From the NCBI GenBank assembly GCA_016874775.1, contig VGTJ01000032.1, positions 1 to 39,743 on the forward strand: DNA of 39,743 bases, written 5' to 3'. Shown here one piece after another: positions 8,667-19,112 of the stretch; position 1 is the first letter of the stretch; every line of letters begins with the position of its first letter. The stretch comes from Deltaproteobacteria bacterium. Lineage in GTDB: Bacteria; Desulfobacterota; Binatia; Bin18. The translations under genes and the position numbers were made by a program. The notes beneath the pieces were generated by a model, which saw nothing but the letters and a program-made list of their open reading frames with translations, ran no database searches and was not told where the DNA came from.

Positions 8667-8728
8667 GAGGCTAGAGGCTGGTTTGCCTCTTTTTTCAAGT
8701 CTCTCGCCTCTCGCTTCTAGTCTCTGCC
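8667..8728. repeat. 7-bp-period array before nrdR
   Basis: On the left, GAGGCTA and GAGGCTG are tandem at 8667-8680. On the right, CTCTCGC, CTCTCGC, TTCTAGT and CTCTGCC run in strict 7-bp phase from 8701 to 8728 and end exactly at the nrdR start codon. The right units are the reverse-complement type of the left units, so the locus is roughly inverted about the terminator T-tract. It belongs with the arrays at 12081, 15334, 23483, 24143 and 38392. Confidence 0.6.
8673..8695 (+). terminator. Rho-independent terminator after glyA
   Basis: AGAGGC (8673-8678) and GCCTCT (8685-8690) form a 6-bp stem with a 6-nt loop, followed directly by a run of T (8690-8695). It lies 18 bp past the glyA stop and probably ends the fatty acid-glyA transcript. 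The left half overlaps the heptad array. Confidence 0.65.
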
Positions 8729-9265
8729 ATGAAATGTCCCTTCTGCGCTAGCTTAGAAAATCGAGTTATCGATTCACGCTTAAGTCGTGAAGGCGATGTC
8801 ACACGCCGACGGCGCGAATGCACTCGCTGCGAGCGGCGCTTTACTACCTATGAACGGGTAGAAGAGATCCTTCCCCTGGTTGTCAAAAAAGATGGACGCC
8901 GGGAAGCGTATGATCGCTTAAAGGTGGTCAACGGTCTACGCAAAGCCTGTGAAAAACGTCCTGTGAGTATGGCGACGATCGAAGAAGTCGCCGATCGCAT
9001 TGAGCACTTGCTGCAGAGCCGTGGCGAAAAAGAAATCGCCAGCGCGATGATTGGCGAAGAGATCATGCGTGAACTCTACAACCTCGATAAAGTCGCGTAT
9101 GTCCGCTTTGCCTCGGTGTACCGCTCATTCCAAGATCTCGATGCGTTTATGCATGAATTGAAAGAGCTGGTTGATGGCCGTGGGCGCACGAGCGAGGAAG
9201 AAGAACGTAAGTCGCGCCGCCGCGCGCCTGGTGATCGAGCGAAGTCACAGCTGAGGGACTCGTGA
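8729..9265 (+). CDS. nrdR: transcriptional repressor NrdR
   Basis: NrdR represses ribonucleotide reductase genes in response to nucleotides bound by its ATP-cone domain. The N-terminal zinc ribbon has C3/C6 and C31/C34 (MKCPFC and CTRC), and the ATP cone spans about residues 46-136. At 178 residues it is slightly long, owing to an Arg/Glu-rich C-terminal tail. Its ATG directly abuts a heptad array and has no clear ribosome-binding site. It overlaps ribD by 4 nt (GTGA). Confidence 0.95.
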   Translation: MKCPFCASLENRVIDSRLSREGDVTRRRRECTRCERRFTTYERVEEILPLVVKKDGRREAYDRLKVVNGLRKACEKRPVSMATIEEVADRIEHLLQSRGEKEIASAMIGEEIMRELYNLDKVAYVRFASVYRSFQDLDAFMHELKELVDGRGRTSEEEERKSRRRAPGDRAKSQLRDS

Positions 9266-10398
9266 GTAGTGCTGTCGACGAGCGGTTCATGCGACGCGCG
9301 ATTGAACTGGCAACGAAAGCCTTAGGCCGTACAAGTCCGAATCCTGCAGTTGGTGCAGTCATTGTGCGAAACGGCCACGTGCTTGCTGAAGGGTTTCATC
9401 GTCTTGCTGGTCTTCCTCACGCAGAACGGGAGGCGTTACGCCGCCTGACCGGCTCCGCCCGTGGGGCTACTATTTACGTCAATCTCGAGCCATGTTCACA
9501 CCACGGGCGCACCCCGCCATGTGCTGATGCCCTTATCGAAGCAGGTTTCAAGCGGGTCGTCGTTGGTATGGTTGATCCTAATCCACTGGTGCGGGGCCGA
9601 GGGCTCCGGCGTTTACAGCGAGCTGGAATCGCCGTCGAGGCTGGGGTGTTGCGCGAAGAATGTGAACGCTTGAATGAGGATTTTGCCTGTTTCATTCAGA
9701 CCGGACGTCCATTTGTGACGCTGAAGCTGGCTGCGTCATTGGACGGTCGCATTGCCGCAGCCAGTGGTGACTCGCAGTGGATCAGTGGAGAACAGTCGCG
9801 CCGCATCGTGCACGAATTGCGCAATCGCGTCGATGCGATACTGGTCGGTGCAGAAACAGTTCGGAGCGATGATCCACAGTTGACGTGCCGAATACGTGGT
9901 GGTCGTGACCCACTGCGAGTTATTCTTGATACGCGTCTCAGTATTGCGCCGACAGCCCGTGTATGTACGCAACAATCACCTGCTCAGACCTTGATTGCGG
10001 TTGGTGAAGATCACGGGCAAAAGAAGAAGCTTGCTCAACTGGAAGCCCGAGGGGTACACGTCGTACCGTTTCCCACGAACAACGGCTATATCCCACTGCG
10101 CTCGTTGCTTGCAGAATTAGCCCAACGCGGGCATAAATCAGTGCTCATCGAAGGTGGTGGGCGGGTAGCTGCCGCCGCTTTTCGTGAAGGCGTGGTTGAT
10201 AAGGTGTTGTTTTTTTACGCGCCACTCTTGCTTGGTGGCGACGGACGGGCCATGATTGGCCCCCTTGGGATAGACCGGGTTGCCGCTGGGCAGAAACTGC
10301 ATACAATGACGGTTCAGCGCATCGGCAAGGATATTCTCGTAGCTGCTTATGTAGGTGAGAGAGGGAAACGCAATGGCCATTTCCACAGTGCCAGTTGA
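9262..10398 (+). CDS. ribD: bifunctional riboflavin deaminase/reductase RibD
   Basis: RibD performs the second and third steps of riboflavin synthesis: deamination of the pyrimidine and reduction of the ribosyl side chain. The deaminase domain shows zinc ligands H53, C78 and C87 with E55 (PHAE and [11 protein letters not shown]). The reductase domain begins near [17 protein letters not shown]. At 378 residues it is full length. The GTG start overlaps the nrdR stop. In many relatives ribE follows, but here ribBA overlaps the ribD 3' end by 26 nt. Confidence 0.95.
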   Translation: MSSAVDERFMRRAIELATKALGRTSPNPAVGAVIVRNGHVLAEGFHRLAGLPHAEREALRRLTGSARGATIYVNLEPCSHHGRTPPCADALIEAGFKRVVVGMVDPNPLVRGRGLRRLQRAGIAVEAGVLREECERLNEDFACFIQTGRPFVTLKLAASLDGRIAAASGDSQWISGEQSRRIVHELRNRVDAILVGAETVRSDDPQLTCRIRGGRDPLRVILDTRLSIAPTARVCTQQSPAQTLIAVGEDHGQKKKLAQLEARGVHVVPFPTNNGYIPLRSLLAELAQRGHKSVLIEGGGRVAAAAFREGVVDKVLFFYAPLLLGGDGRAMIGPLGIDRVAAGQKLHTMTVQRIGKDILVAAYVGERGKRNGHFHSAS

Positions 10399-11596
10399 AG
10401 AGACCCTGGCAGATTTACGTGACAAGAAAATGATAGTCCTCGTTGACGAGGAGAACGAAAAAGGGGAAGCTGACGTTTGCGTCGCTGCTGAACACGTTAC
10501 TCCCCAAACCATCAATTTCATGGCGACACACGCACGTGGGTTGATTTACCTCGTGCTCACTGAAGAAAAAATTCGCGAACTCGGAATTCCATTGTTAGGG
10601 AACGGTCGTCCCAATCCGCAGAAGCGAGTGTTTGGCGCTGCAATCGAGGCGCGGCGAGGGGTCACGACCGGCATTTCGGCCTATGATCGTGCCCTGACCA
10701 TTACGGTTGCCGCCAAGGATGGAGCCGGGCCTGATGACATCGTCATGCCTGGACATATCCATCCTGTTGTCGCTCATCGTGGTGGTGTGCTCGCCCGTTT
10801 CGGTTTACCAGAAGGAGCGATGGATCTTGCTCACCTGGCAGGATGTCGGCCAGTAGCGGTGTTGTGTACGATCTTGCGGGAAGATGGTGGACTCGCCCAA
10901 GGTGAGGATGTCGAGCGCTTTGCTCAACAGCATAATCTCAAGATAGTCAGCCTGTCTCGGCTCATGACCTATCGTCTGCGTACCGAGACCTTAGTGCACC
11001 GCGTATCCGAAGGAGACATTGTCAGCCCGCATGGCGGGAAGCTTCATGCCATTGTGTATCGCACTGATGTCGATAGTCACGAACATATGGCCCTAGTAAA
11101 AGGGAGAATTAGTTCGCGAGAAACGACGACGGTCAGGGTGCACTCACAGTGCCTGACTGGCGACGTGTTTGGCTCAGAGCGTTGCGATTGTGGGGATCAA
11201 CTCCGTCAAGCCATGCAAACGATAGCTGACGAAGGGAAGGGCGTTATCATCTACATGCGCCAGGAAGGCCGAGGTATTGGACTGGCGAACAAGATTCGCG
11301 CCTACGCTCTGCAAGATCAGGGGTTTGATACGGTCGAAGCGAATCTACGTCTTGGGTTCAAAGAAGACTTACGCGACTACGGCATTGGCGCGCAAATCCT
11401 CCGCGATCTTCGTGTCGCACGAGTCCGCTTGCTGACGAACAATCCGCAGAAAATTACCGGACTCGAAGGATATGGGGTGAAAGTGGTTGAACGACGGCCG
11501 ATCGAGACTCCACCTCACGCAGGCAACATTCACTATCTACGAGTGAAGAAAGAGAAGCTTGGTCATCTGTTGACGGAACTGAAGCCGGTACTGTAA
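10373..11596 (+). CDS. ribBA: RibBA with degenerate RibB half and intact GTP cyclohydrolase II half
   Basis: This two-domain protein of 407 residues uses the ATG at 10373 with GAGAGGG upstream. The C-terminal GTP cyclohydrolase II half keeps the zinc cysteines (SQCLTGDVFGSERCDCGDQL) and RQEGRGIGLANKI. The N-terminal dihydroxybutanone-phosphate synthase half aligns end to end but has lost key residues. The usual DRENEGD is ENEKGEAD, GRGLIC is ARGLIY, RAGHTEA is RFGLPEG and CEIMNEDG is CTILREDG. Two metal ligands and the active-site Cys are therefore missing. I infer that this half is not catalytic and that 3,4-dihydroxybutanone phosphate is made by another protein. Confidence 0.9.
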   Translation: MAISTVPVEETLADLRDKKMIVLVDEENEKGEADVCVAAEHVTPQTINFMATHARGLIYLVLTEEKIRELGIPLLGNGRPNPQKRVFGAAIEARRGVTTGISAYDRALTITVAAKDGAGPDDIVMPGHIHPVVAHRGGVLARFGLPEGAMDLAHLAGCRPVAVLCTILREDGGLAQGEDVERFAQQHNLKIVSLSRLMTYRLRTETLVHRVSEGDIVSPHGGKLHAIVYRTDVDSHEHMALVKGRISSRETTTVRVHSQCLTGDVFGSERCDCGDQLRQAMQTIADEGKGVIIYMRQEGRGIGLANKIRAYALQDQGFDTVEANLRLGFKEDLRDYGIGAQILRDLRVARVRLLTNNPQKITGLEGYGVKVVERRPIETPPHAGNIHYLRVKKEKLGHLLTELKPVL

Positions 11597-11608
11597 GGAG
11601 AGGAATGC

Positions 11609-12085
11609 ATGGCGCGCGTGATTCGGGGCAAGATGGATGCAACAGGACTGCGTTTTGGTCTTGTCGTGTCGCAGTTTAACAGTTTAGTGACCGAGCGCTT
11701 ACAAGCAGGTGCGATCGATACACTAACTCGCCACGGTGTGAAAGACGACGATATTGATGTTGTCCTCGTTCCCGGTGGTTTTGATATCCCGCTGTTTGCG
11801 AAGAAAATGGCTGCGAGTGGTCGTTATCATGCGTTGATCTGTCTAGGCGCAATTATTCGCGGAGAAACGCCGCATTTTGATTATATCGCTTCGGCAATGA
11901 CCCAGGGAGTGAAAGAAATCATGCTCACTCACGGGTTACCAGTGACCTTCGGTGTCTTAACGACAGAGTCAGTTGACCAAGCGCTTGACCGTGCTGGTGC
12001 AAAGCTCGGTAACAAAGGATCTGAAGCCGCAATCGCTGCGATTGAGATGGTGAATGCATTGAAGGAATTGGAAAAAAAAGCGTAA
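11609..12085 (+). CDS. ribH: 6,7-dimethyl-8-ribityllumazine synthase
   Basis: RibH condenses the RibD pathway product with dihydroxybutanone phosphate to form lumazine, the riboflavin precursor. At 158 residues it is normal length. The catalytic H89 is present in GETPHFDYIAS, and the substrate loop is PGGFDIP where PGAFEIP is usual. A TAAGGAGAGGAA ribosome-binding site precedes the ATG. Its stop codon lies inside the first unit of a 7-bp-period array. Confidence 0.94.
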   Translation: MARVIRGKMDATGLRFGLVVSQFNSLVTERLQAGAIDTLTRHGVKDDDIDVVLVPGGFDIPLFAKKMAASGRYHALICLGAIIRGETPHFDYIASAMTQGVKEIMLTHGLPVTFGVLTTESVDQALDRAGAKLGNKGSEAAIAAIEMVNALKELEKKA

Positions 12086-12148
12086 AACGTAATACGTAAA
12101 ACGTAAAAGGGAAGAGGAAGTGTTTACGTTTGACGTTTCACGTTTTAG
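12081..12148. repeat. inverted 7-bp-period array between ribH and nusB
   Basis: CGT recurs at 12081, 12088, 12095 and 12102 (units CGTAAAA and CGTAATA), then after a 13-15 nt purine-rich spacer at 12127, 12134 and 12141 in the opposite sense (units ACGTTTG, ACGTTTC, ACGTTTT). The two arms are reverse complements with only about three mismatches in 25 bp, so the RNA could fold into a long hairpin. The left arm includes the ribH stop and the right arm ends about 14 nt before the nusB start. Confidence 0.75.
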
Positions 12149-12162
12149 CTGTGAGATACCGT

Positions 12163-12583
12163 ATGTCTACCTCTCGTCGCCAAGCCCGTGAATTTGCCCT
12201 ACAAGTGCTGTATCAGGTTGACCTCAGTGGGCTCACTCCTAAGCAAGCACTCGCAATGTTTTGGCAAAACTTCGAGCCCAAAGCCGCTCCGCAAGACTTC
12301 ACCAACGAGTTGGTCGAAGGCGCGTGGAAAGAGCGAGATCGTATTGACAAGATGATCGCCAACGTTGCCGAAAATTGGCGCTTGGGGCGACTACCGCGCG
12401 TTGACCTGAACCTGCTCCGCTTGGGAGTGTATGAATTGCTGTCGTATCCACAATTAGCGCCGGGGGTGACCATCAACGAAGCCATCGAGATTGCTCGACT
12501 CTACTGTGGAGACGAGGCTCCGACGTTCATCAACGGTGTTCTCGACCGTGTTGCGGTGATGATTGGTAAGAAAGTGCAAGCGC

Positions 12584-12600
<17 letters not shown>
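12163..12600 (+). CDS. nusB: transcription antitermination factor NusB
   Basis: NusB is a helical RNA-binding protein that works with NusE in rRNA antitermination. I chose the ATG at 12163 ([20 protein letters not shown]), giving 145 residues, the normal size. An upstream in-frame start at 12130 would translate through the heptad array. The signatures [17 protein letters not shown] and [12 protein letters not shown] are present. It ends inside the leuS start region with a 17-nt overlap. The ribH-nusB pairing is widespread. Confidence 0.94.
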
Positions 12601-15298
<2,698 letters not shown>

Positions 15299-15333
15299 CG
15301 GCAGCTGTGAAGTTTACGGTCGAGGAGGGTGCT

Positions 15334-15462
15334 AGGTGCTAGGCATTAGGTGTTGGGGAGGTCTGAGGTTCAAGGCTCACAAAAAGGCTTCAGGCTTCAG
15401 GCTTCAGGCTTTAGGGAAAAATCGAAAAATCCCTCTAACCTATGGTCTACAGCCTATAGCCT
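15334..15462. repeat. inverted 7-bp-period arrays between leuS and lptE
   Basis: AGG recurs at 15334, 15341 and 15348, then at 15366 and 15373, and then at 15385, 15392, 15399, 15406 and 15413 (units like AGGCTTC). After an A-rich spacer (15417-15430), CCT-type units recur in opposite sense at 15432, 15439, 15446, 15453 and 15460. The last two blocks form inverted arms. A further run after 15475 has CCC at 8-bp spacing (CCCGTTCG, CCCATTCT, CCCGTTTG). The whole tract is in frame with lptE. Confidence 0.75.
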
Positions 15463-16061
15463 GTTTTTCTTCCCTGCCTGCCCGTTCGCCCATTCTCCCG
15501 TTTGCCCTTGCTCTTCTTGTTTTCCTGTTCGCTGGCTGTGGTTACCATTTCTCTGGTGGTGGAACGCTGCCACAAGGCGTACAAAAAATTCGCTTAGCGG
15601 AAATTGAGAATGAGACACTCGAAGTTGGGACAGAGAAACAGTTGCAGTGGGCGCTCGAACAAGAATTTCGCAAGCGTGGCAGTTCAATTGTCAATGAAGA
15701 CGGCGATGGCATTCTGCATGTGACGATGCGACAGATGGATCTACGTCCGTTGTCCTTTGATCGCCGCGATCAAGTCTTAGAGTATGAAGTGATCCTGCTC
15801 CTCGATGTTCAGTTGACACACCGAGAAACCGGTAAAATACTGTGGCAAGCGAACAACATGCGGGTCTCAACTGACTATGACGCGATCCCGCAAGTCGTAG
15901 TGCCAACGTCACCGCAGTTTTTTGTTGGCAATCTCAACGCTGAGGATTTGCAAGGACTGACAGATATCCAGTTTTCCGAAGCCCAACGACGGCGTGCAGT
16001 GGAACATCTCTTCTCTGCCGCGGCGCGACAGATGTATTTACGGTTGAGCGAGAACTTTTGA
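15336..16061 (+). CDS. lptE: LPS-assembly lipoprotein LptE-like
   Basis: This is a lipoprotein of the LptE/RlpB type, the plug partner of LptD in outer-membrane LPS insertion. The signal sequence ends with the lipobox LFAGC, followed by GYHFSGGGTLPQGVQKI. The only standard in-frame start is GTG at 15336, which would translate the heptad arrays into about 45 extra residues before the signal peptide. A non-standard start (a CTG near 15474) closer to the signal sequence seems more plausible, so the true 5' end is unsettled. It lies between leuS and rpsT; holA, often adjacent in relatives, is not here. Confidence 0.75.
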   Translation: MLGIRCWGGLRFKAHKKASGFRLQALGKNRKIPLTYGLQPIACFSSLPARSPILPFALALLVFLFAGCGYHFSGGGTLPQGVQKIRLAEIENETLEVGTEKQLQWALEQEFRKRGSSIVNEDGDGILHVTMRQMDLRPLSFDRRDQVLEYEVILLLDVQLTHRETGKILWQANNMRVSTDYDAIPQVVVPTSPQFFVGNLNAEDLQGLTDIQFSEAQRRRAVEHLFSAAARQMYLRLSENF

Positions 16062-16068
16062 CAAAAGG

Positions 16069-16133
16069 CGAGAATGGAGGGGTTGGGAGGCAAGTGCGTA
16101 CCTTGTTCCTCGCGGACAACCCCCACTCTCTAG
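16069..16133. terminator. imperfect hairpin between convergent lptE and rpsT
   Basis: GAGAATGGAGGGGTTG near 16069-16084 pairs with CAACCCCCACTCTC near 16117-16130, with small bulges and a long loop. It sits in the 68-bp gap between the two convergent genes, where a shared bidirectional terminator would be expected. There is no clean T-tract on either strand. Confidence 0.4.
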
Positions 16134-16420
16134 GAATTAGGGGCGGCTGGGGATTGAGCTGCAGTCTTGCTGCGATGTACTAAGCGAGATAAGCGGGCAA
16201 CACGCCGAGCCGCAGTATTCGGATGAAGAACTCTTTTTCGTCCTGCTTTGTGGATAGCGCTGATCGCCTCGCGTAACTGTTCTTCTGTTGCATTAGCGTC
16301 CGTGCCTGCCGCAGAGGAGATAACTTTCTTGATCAAAGTTTTTACTCGGGATTTCGTTGCTTGATTACGCGCCTGTCGCTGCAGACTTTGACGATGTCGT
16401 TTTTCTTCTGACGAAGCCAC
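16130..16420 (-). CDS. rpsT: 30S ribosomal protein S20
   Basis: S20 is a basic helical protein binding 16S rRNA. At 96 residues it is slightly long, with an Ala/Pro-rich tail SKTAAQSPAAPNS. The core blocks SLQRQARNQATKSRVKTLIKK and AIHKAGRKRVLHPNTAARR are typical. The start is GTG at 16418-16420, with AAGGAG upstream on the minus strand. It diverges from murJ, leaving a 72-bp shared upstream region, and converges on lptE. Confidence 0.94.
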   Translation of the reverse strand: MASSEEKRHRQSLQRQARNQATKSRVKTLIKKVISSAAGTDANATEEQLREAISAIHKAGRKRVLHPNTAARRVARLSRLVHRSKTAAQSPAAPNS

Positions 16421-16492
16421 TCTTTCGTACTCCTTTCTTAATACCTACAAACCTGAGCCCCCGAACCCTAGCACGAGGATACACCCCAATCA

Positions 16493-18193
16493 ATGTCGGC
16501 ACCTCCTCCCACGACACCCGAAGAACGACAGATTGTTAAAGCAGCTGGACAGATCGGGTTTTACACACTTCTGAGCCGAATCACCGGACTTTTTCGTGAC
16601 ATTGCTATCGGTGCAGTGTTTGGAGCGGGATTTGTGACGGATACGTTCTTTACGGCCTTCCGTATTCCCAACATGTTGCGACGAGTCGTGGGAGAGGGGG
16701 CTTCAGCTGCTGCACTCGTACCTGTCATCACGGAATATCGAGAACGCCGTACGCAAAATGAAACCATCGCGATGATTCGGTCGCTACTGGGTATAGGAAT
16801 GTTGTTGCTTTTTGTCTTGTCTGCTGCAGGCGTCATTTGGGCGACACCCATCGCTTCGTTTCTGGTGCCTGGCTTCTCCCCGGAAAAGCTTACCCTGACG
16901 GCGCATCAGTTGCGCATCATGTTTCCGTGCCTCTTCTTTATTGGCCTGTCGGCGATCGCAATGGGCGTCCTGCACGCCTATCTCCATTTTGCTGCACCGG
17001 CATTTGCACCTATTTTCTTGAATATTTCCATGATCTCGGCCACGCTCTTTGTCGGCTGGTTTTCTCCTGCAGAAGTGCGAGCGCCAATCCTGATTTTGGC
17101 TGGAGCCGTCGTCATTGGAGGGCTCGCTCAGCTTCTGTGGCATGTTCCGGTACTGCAACACTTGAATGTGTTGGTGACTCCAGAGTGGAATCCTCGACAT
17201 CCAGCAATTCGCCAGATCGGTCGATTGCTTGTGCCGGTCTTGTTCAGCTCTCTGCTGTATCAAGTGTCGCTGATAGTAAAAAATTTGCTCGCGTCATTGT
17301 TGAGTGAAGGCAGTGTGTCTGCCTTGTGGTATGCCACGCGTGTGTTTGACTTCCCGCAGGGGATTTTTGTGCTCGCGTTAAGTTCTGCCGCGTTGCCGAG
17401 CTTAGCTGCACAGACCCAGCGCGGCGATCTTGTGGGAGTGAGAGACAGCTTAGGATTTGCAATGCGATTAATCAATTTCGTTGTCCTTCCCGCGGCTGTC
17501 GGTTTGACGGTCCTTTCTCTCCCAATTTGCGTGGTGTTGTTTTTTCATGGCGCCTTTACCGAAGAGGCGGTACGAGATACCGCCCAAGCATTGAGGTGGA
17601 TGGTGCTTGGGCTCTGGTCGGTAGCAGCAGCGCGCTTGTTAACGTCTTGTCTATACGCGTTGCAAGATACGCGGACGCCATTAGTTGCTGCAGTGTTAGC
17701 CTTTGTCACCAGCATCTTTTTTGGTGTCATGTTCATGGGGCACATTGTCGCCGCAGAAAATTCAGGAAGAGTTGTCCAGTTTTTTGCTGCTTTGAGTGAT
17801 TGGATTACGATCCGGAACTTAGAAGCAGGCGGCCTTGCACTCTCGGCGTCATTGGCTGCCACCGTCAATGTTCTTTTATTAGGCGCAATCCTTTTGCGCC
17901 GCCTCGACGGCTTTCCTTGGGTTCCGTGGTTACATTCACTTGCCTGGAGCATTTTGGGGGCAGTGGTGATGATTGGGCCAGTGTGGTGGATTCAGCAGCA
18001 GATTGATTGGTTTGATCGTTCGGTGCCGTATCTGCTGCGTGTTGGTGTACTGCTATCTGCCATAGTGGCTGGCATCGTTAGCTTCACGCTTGTTGCCTGG
18101 TGGGGTGGCAAAACTGAATTTGCCGCATTGTTGAAAATGTTACCCGATCGCCTGCTTCGCCGCGTGCCACAATTCCTCAAAGCGAGTAATTGA
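16493..18193 (+). CDS. murJ: lipid II flippase MurJ
   Basis: MurJ carries the peptidoglycan precursor lipid II across the inner membrane. The 566-residue protein is hydrophobic throughout, with many membrane segments consistent with the 14-helix MOP-superfamily fold. The N-terminal signatures are TLLSRITGLFRDIAIGAVFG, AFRIPNMLRRVVGEGA and ALVPVITEYRE. It is slightly longer than the usual 510-530 residues. Its last 54 bp overlap the 3' end of mazG on the other strand, so the two transcripts would be complementary there. Confidence 0.94.
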   Translation: MSAPPPTTPEERQIVKAAGQIGFYTLLSRITGLFRDIAIGAVFGAGFVTDTFFTAFRIPNMLRRVVGEGASAAALVPVITEYRERRTQNETIAMIRSLLGIGMLLLFVLSAAGVIWATPIASFLVPGFSPEKLTLTAHQLRIMFPCLFFIGLSAIAMGVLHAYLHFAAPAFAPIFLNISMISATLFVGWFSPAEVRAPILILAGAVVIGGLAQLLWHVPVLQHLNVLVTPEWNPRHPAIRQIGRLLVPVLFSSLLYQVSLIVKNLLASLLSEGSVSALWYATRVFDFPQGIFVLALSSAALPSLAAQTQRGDLVGVRDSLGFAMRLINFVVLPAAVGLTVLSLPICVVLFFHGAFTEEAVRDTAQALRWMVLGLWSVAAARLLTSCLYALQDTRTPLVAAVLAFVTSIFFGVMFMGHIVAAENSGRVVQFFAALSDWITIRNLEAGGLALSASLAATVNVLLLGAILLRRLDGFPWVPWLHSLAWSILGAVVMIGPVWWIQQQIDWFDRSVPYLLRVGVLLSAIVAGIVSFTLVAWWGGKTEFAALLKMLPDRLLRRVPQFLKASN

Positions 18194-18931
18194 AGTGCGG
18201 TGAATGTCCTCACCATGCTGTTCGAGTTGCGCTTCGATGTAGCGAAACCGTTCATTAAAGCGTTTCCCAGCTTTGCGTAGCGCGGTTTCGGAATCGATAT
18301 TGAGATGGCGCGCGAGGCTCGTCAGGGCAAAAAGCAAATCACCCAATTCATGCTCTTGGTGTTCTGTCGTTTGGTCAGCGAGTGTTGCGGCTAATTCCTG
18401 CGTTTCTTCTTCGACTTTCTTGAAGACCTCCGTGGCTGAAGTCCAATCAAAGCCGACACGTGCCGCTTTCTCGCCGAGGCGTTGGGCTTGAATTAACGCA
18501 GGGGCACCGGCAGGGACTCCTGCCAAGATCGAGCGGTCCGCTTTTCCCACCTTTTCTTGTGCCTTTATTTTGACCCAATTTTGTACGACTTCGTCTGCAT
18601 CTTTTACTTTGACATCTCCAAACACATGCGGATGGCGACGTTCGAGCTTGTCGGCGATTGCCTGGGCGACGTCCTCAATGGTGAACGTGCCGCTCTCGGT
18701 CATGAGTTGAGCGTGGAAAACAATTTGTAACAACAAGTCACCAAGCTCCTCTTTGAAGGCGGGGAGGTCCTTGGCTTCGAGAGCTTCGAGCACTTCGTAG
18801 GTTTCTTCGACGAGATACGGCTTCAGGGAATCTGGCGTCTGCTCACGATCCCACGGGCAGCCTTCAGGGCTGCGCAGCGTAGCCATGATTTCGACGAGAC
18901 GGGCGAATTGGGGATACATAGTATGAGTCAT
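18140..18931 (-). CDS. mazG: nucleoside triphosphate pyrophosphohydrolase MazG
   Basis: MazG hydrolyses nucleoside triphosphates to monophosphates and is linked to nucleotide-pool cleaning and the stringent response. The 263 residues hold two MazG domains. The first shows E42/E43/E46 with E62 and D65 (VEETYEVLEA and EELGDLL), and the second has VEEETQELA with HELGDLLFAL. SPEGCPWDREQTPDSLKPYL is the family N-terminal block. The start at 18931 has no strong ribosome-binding site, and an ATG four codons later is possible. Convergent overlap with murJ is 54 bp. Confidence 0.94.
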   Translation of the reverse strand: MTHTMYPQFARLVEIMATLRSPEGCPWDREQTPDSLKPYLVEETYEVLEALEAKDLPAFKEELGDLLLQIVFHAQLMTESGTFTIEDVAQAIADKLERRHPHVFGDVKVKDADEVVQNWVKIKAQEKVGKADRSILAGVPAGAPALIQAQRLGEKAARVGFDWTSATEVFKKVEEETQELAATLADQTTEHQEHELGDLLFALTSLARHLNIDSETALRKAGKRFNERFRYIEAQLEQHGEDIHRTSITRFEELWHAAKQAIG

Positions 18932-18951
18932 AAAAAGAGGAATGAAATGCC

Positions 18952-19112
18952 TTAGAGATTCCGGAACTCCTCTTCTGTCAGCCCGGCTTGTTTAAGGATT
19001 TTCCGAAAAGTTCCAGTGGGTAAAGTTGCGGTATGCATCGCGAGGTATGTCTGTCGACCATAAAGTCAGCGCGCTGTAGCCTCGTCAAAACTTCACGGGG
19101 TGAGTACGGCAT
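18952..19112 (-). pseudogene. hicA: broken hicA toxin gene
   Basis: From an ATG at 19110-19112 inside the hicB 3' end, the frame reads MPYSPREVLTRLQRADFMV, a typical HicA N terminus. A different frame then gives MHTATLPTGTFRKILKQAGL and TEEEFRNL, ending at a TAA at 18952-18954, a typical HicA C terminus. The middle of the protein, including the usual GSH-x4-H region with the catalytic His, is missing and the two halves are out of frame. This indicates an internal deletion. The encoded mRNA interferase should be inactive, while the antitoxin gene next to it is intact. Confidence 0.7.

Noticed and set aside
12081-12148. CRISPR-like array
   Set aside because: The units are 7 bp with no spacers, the arms are inverted and no cas genes are nearby.
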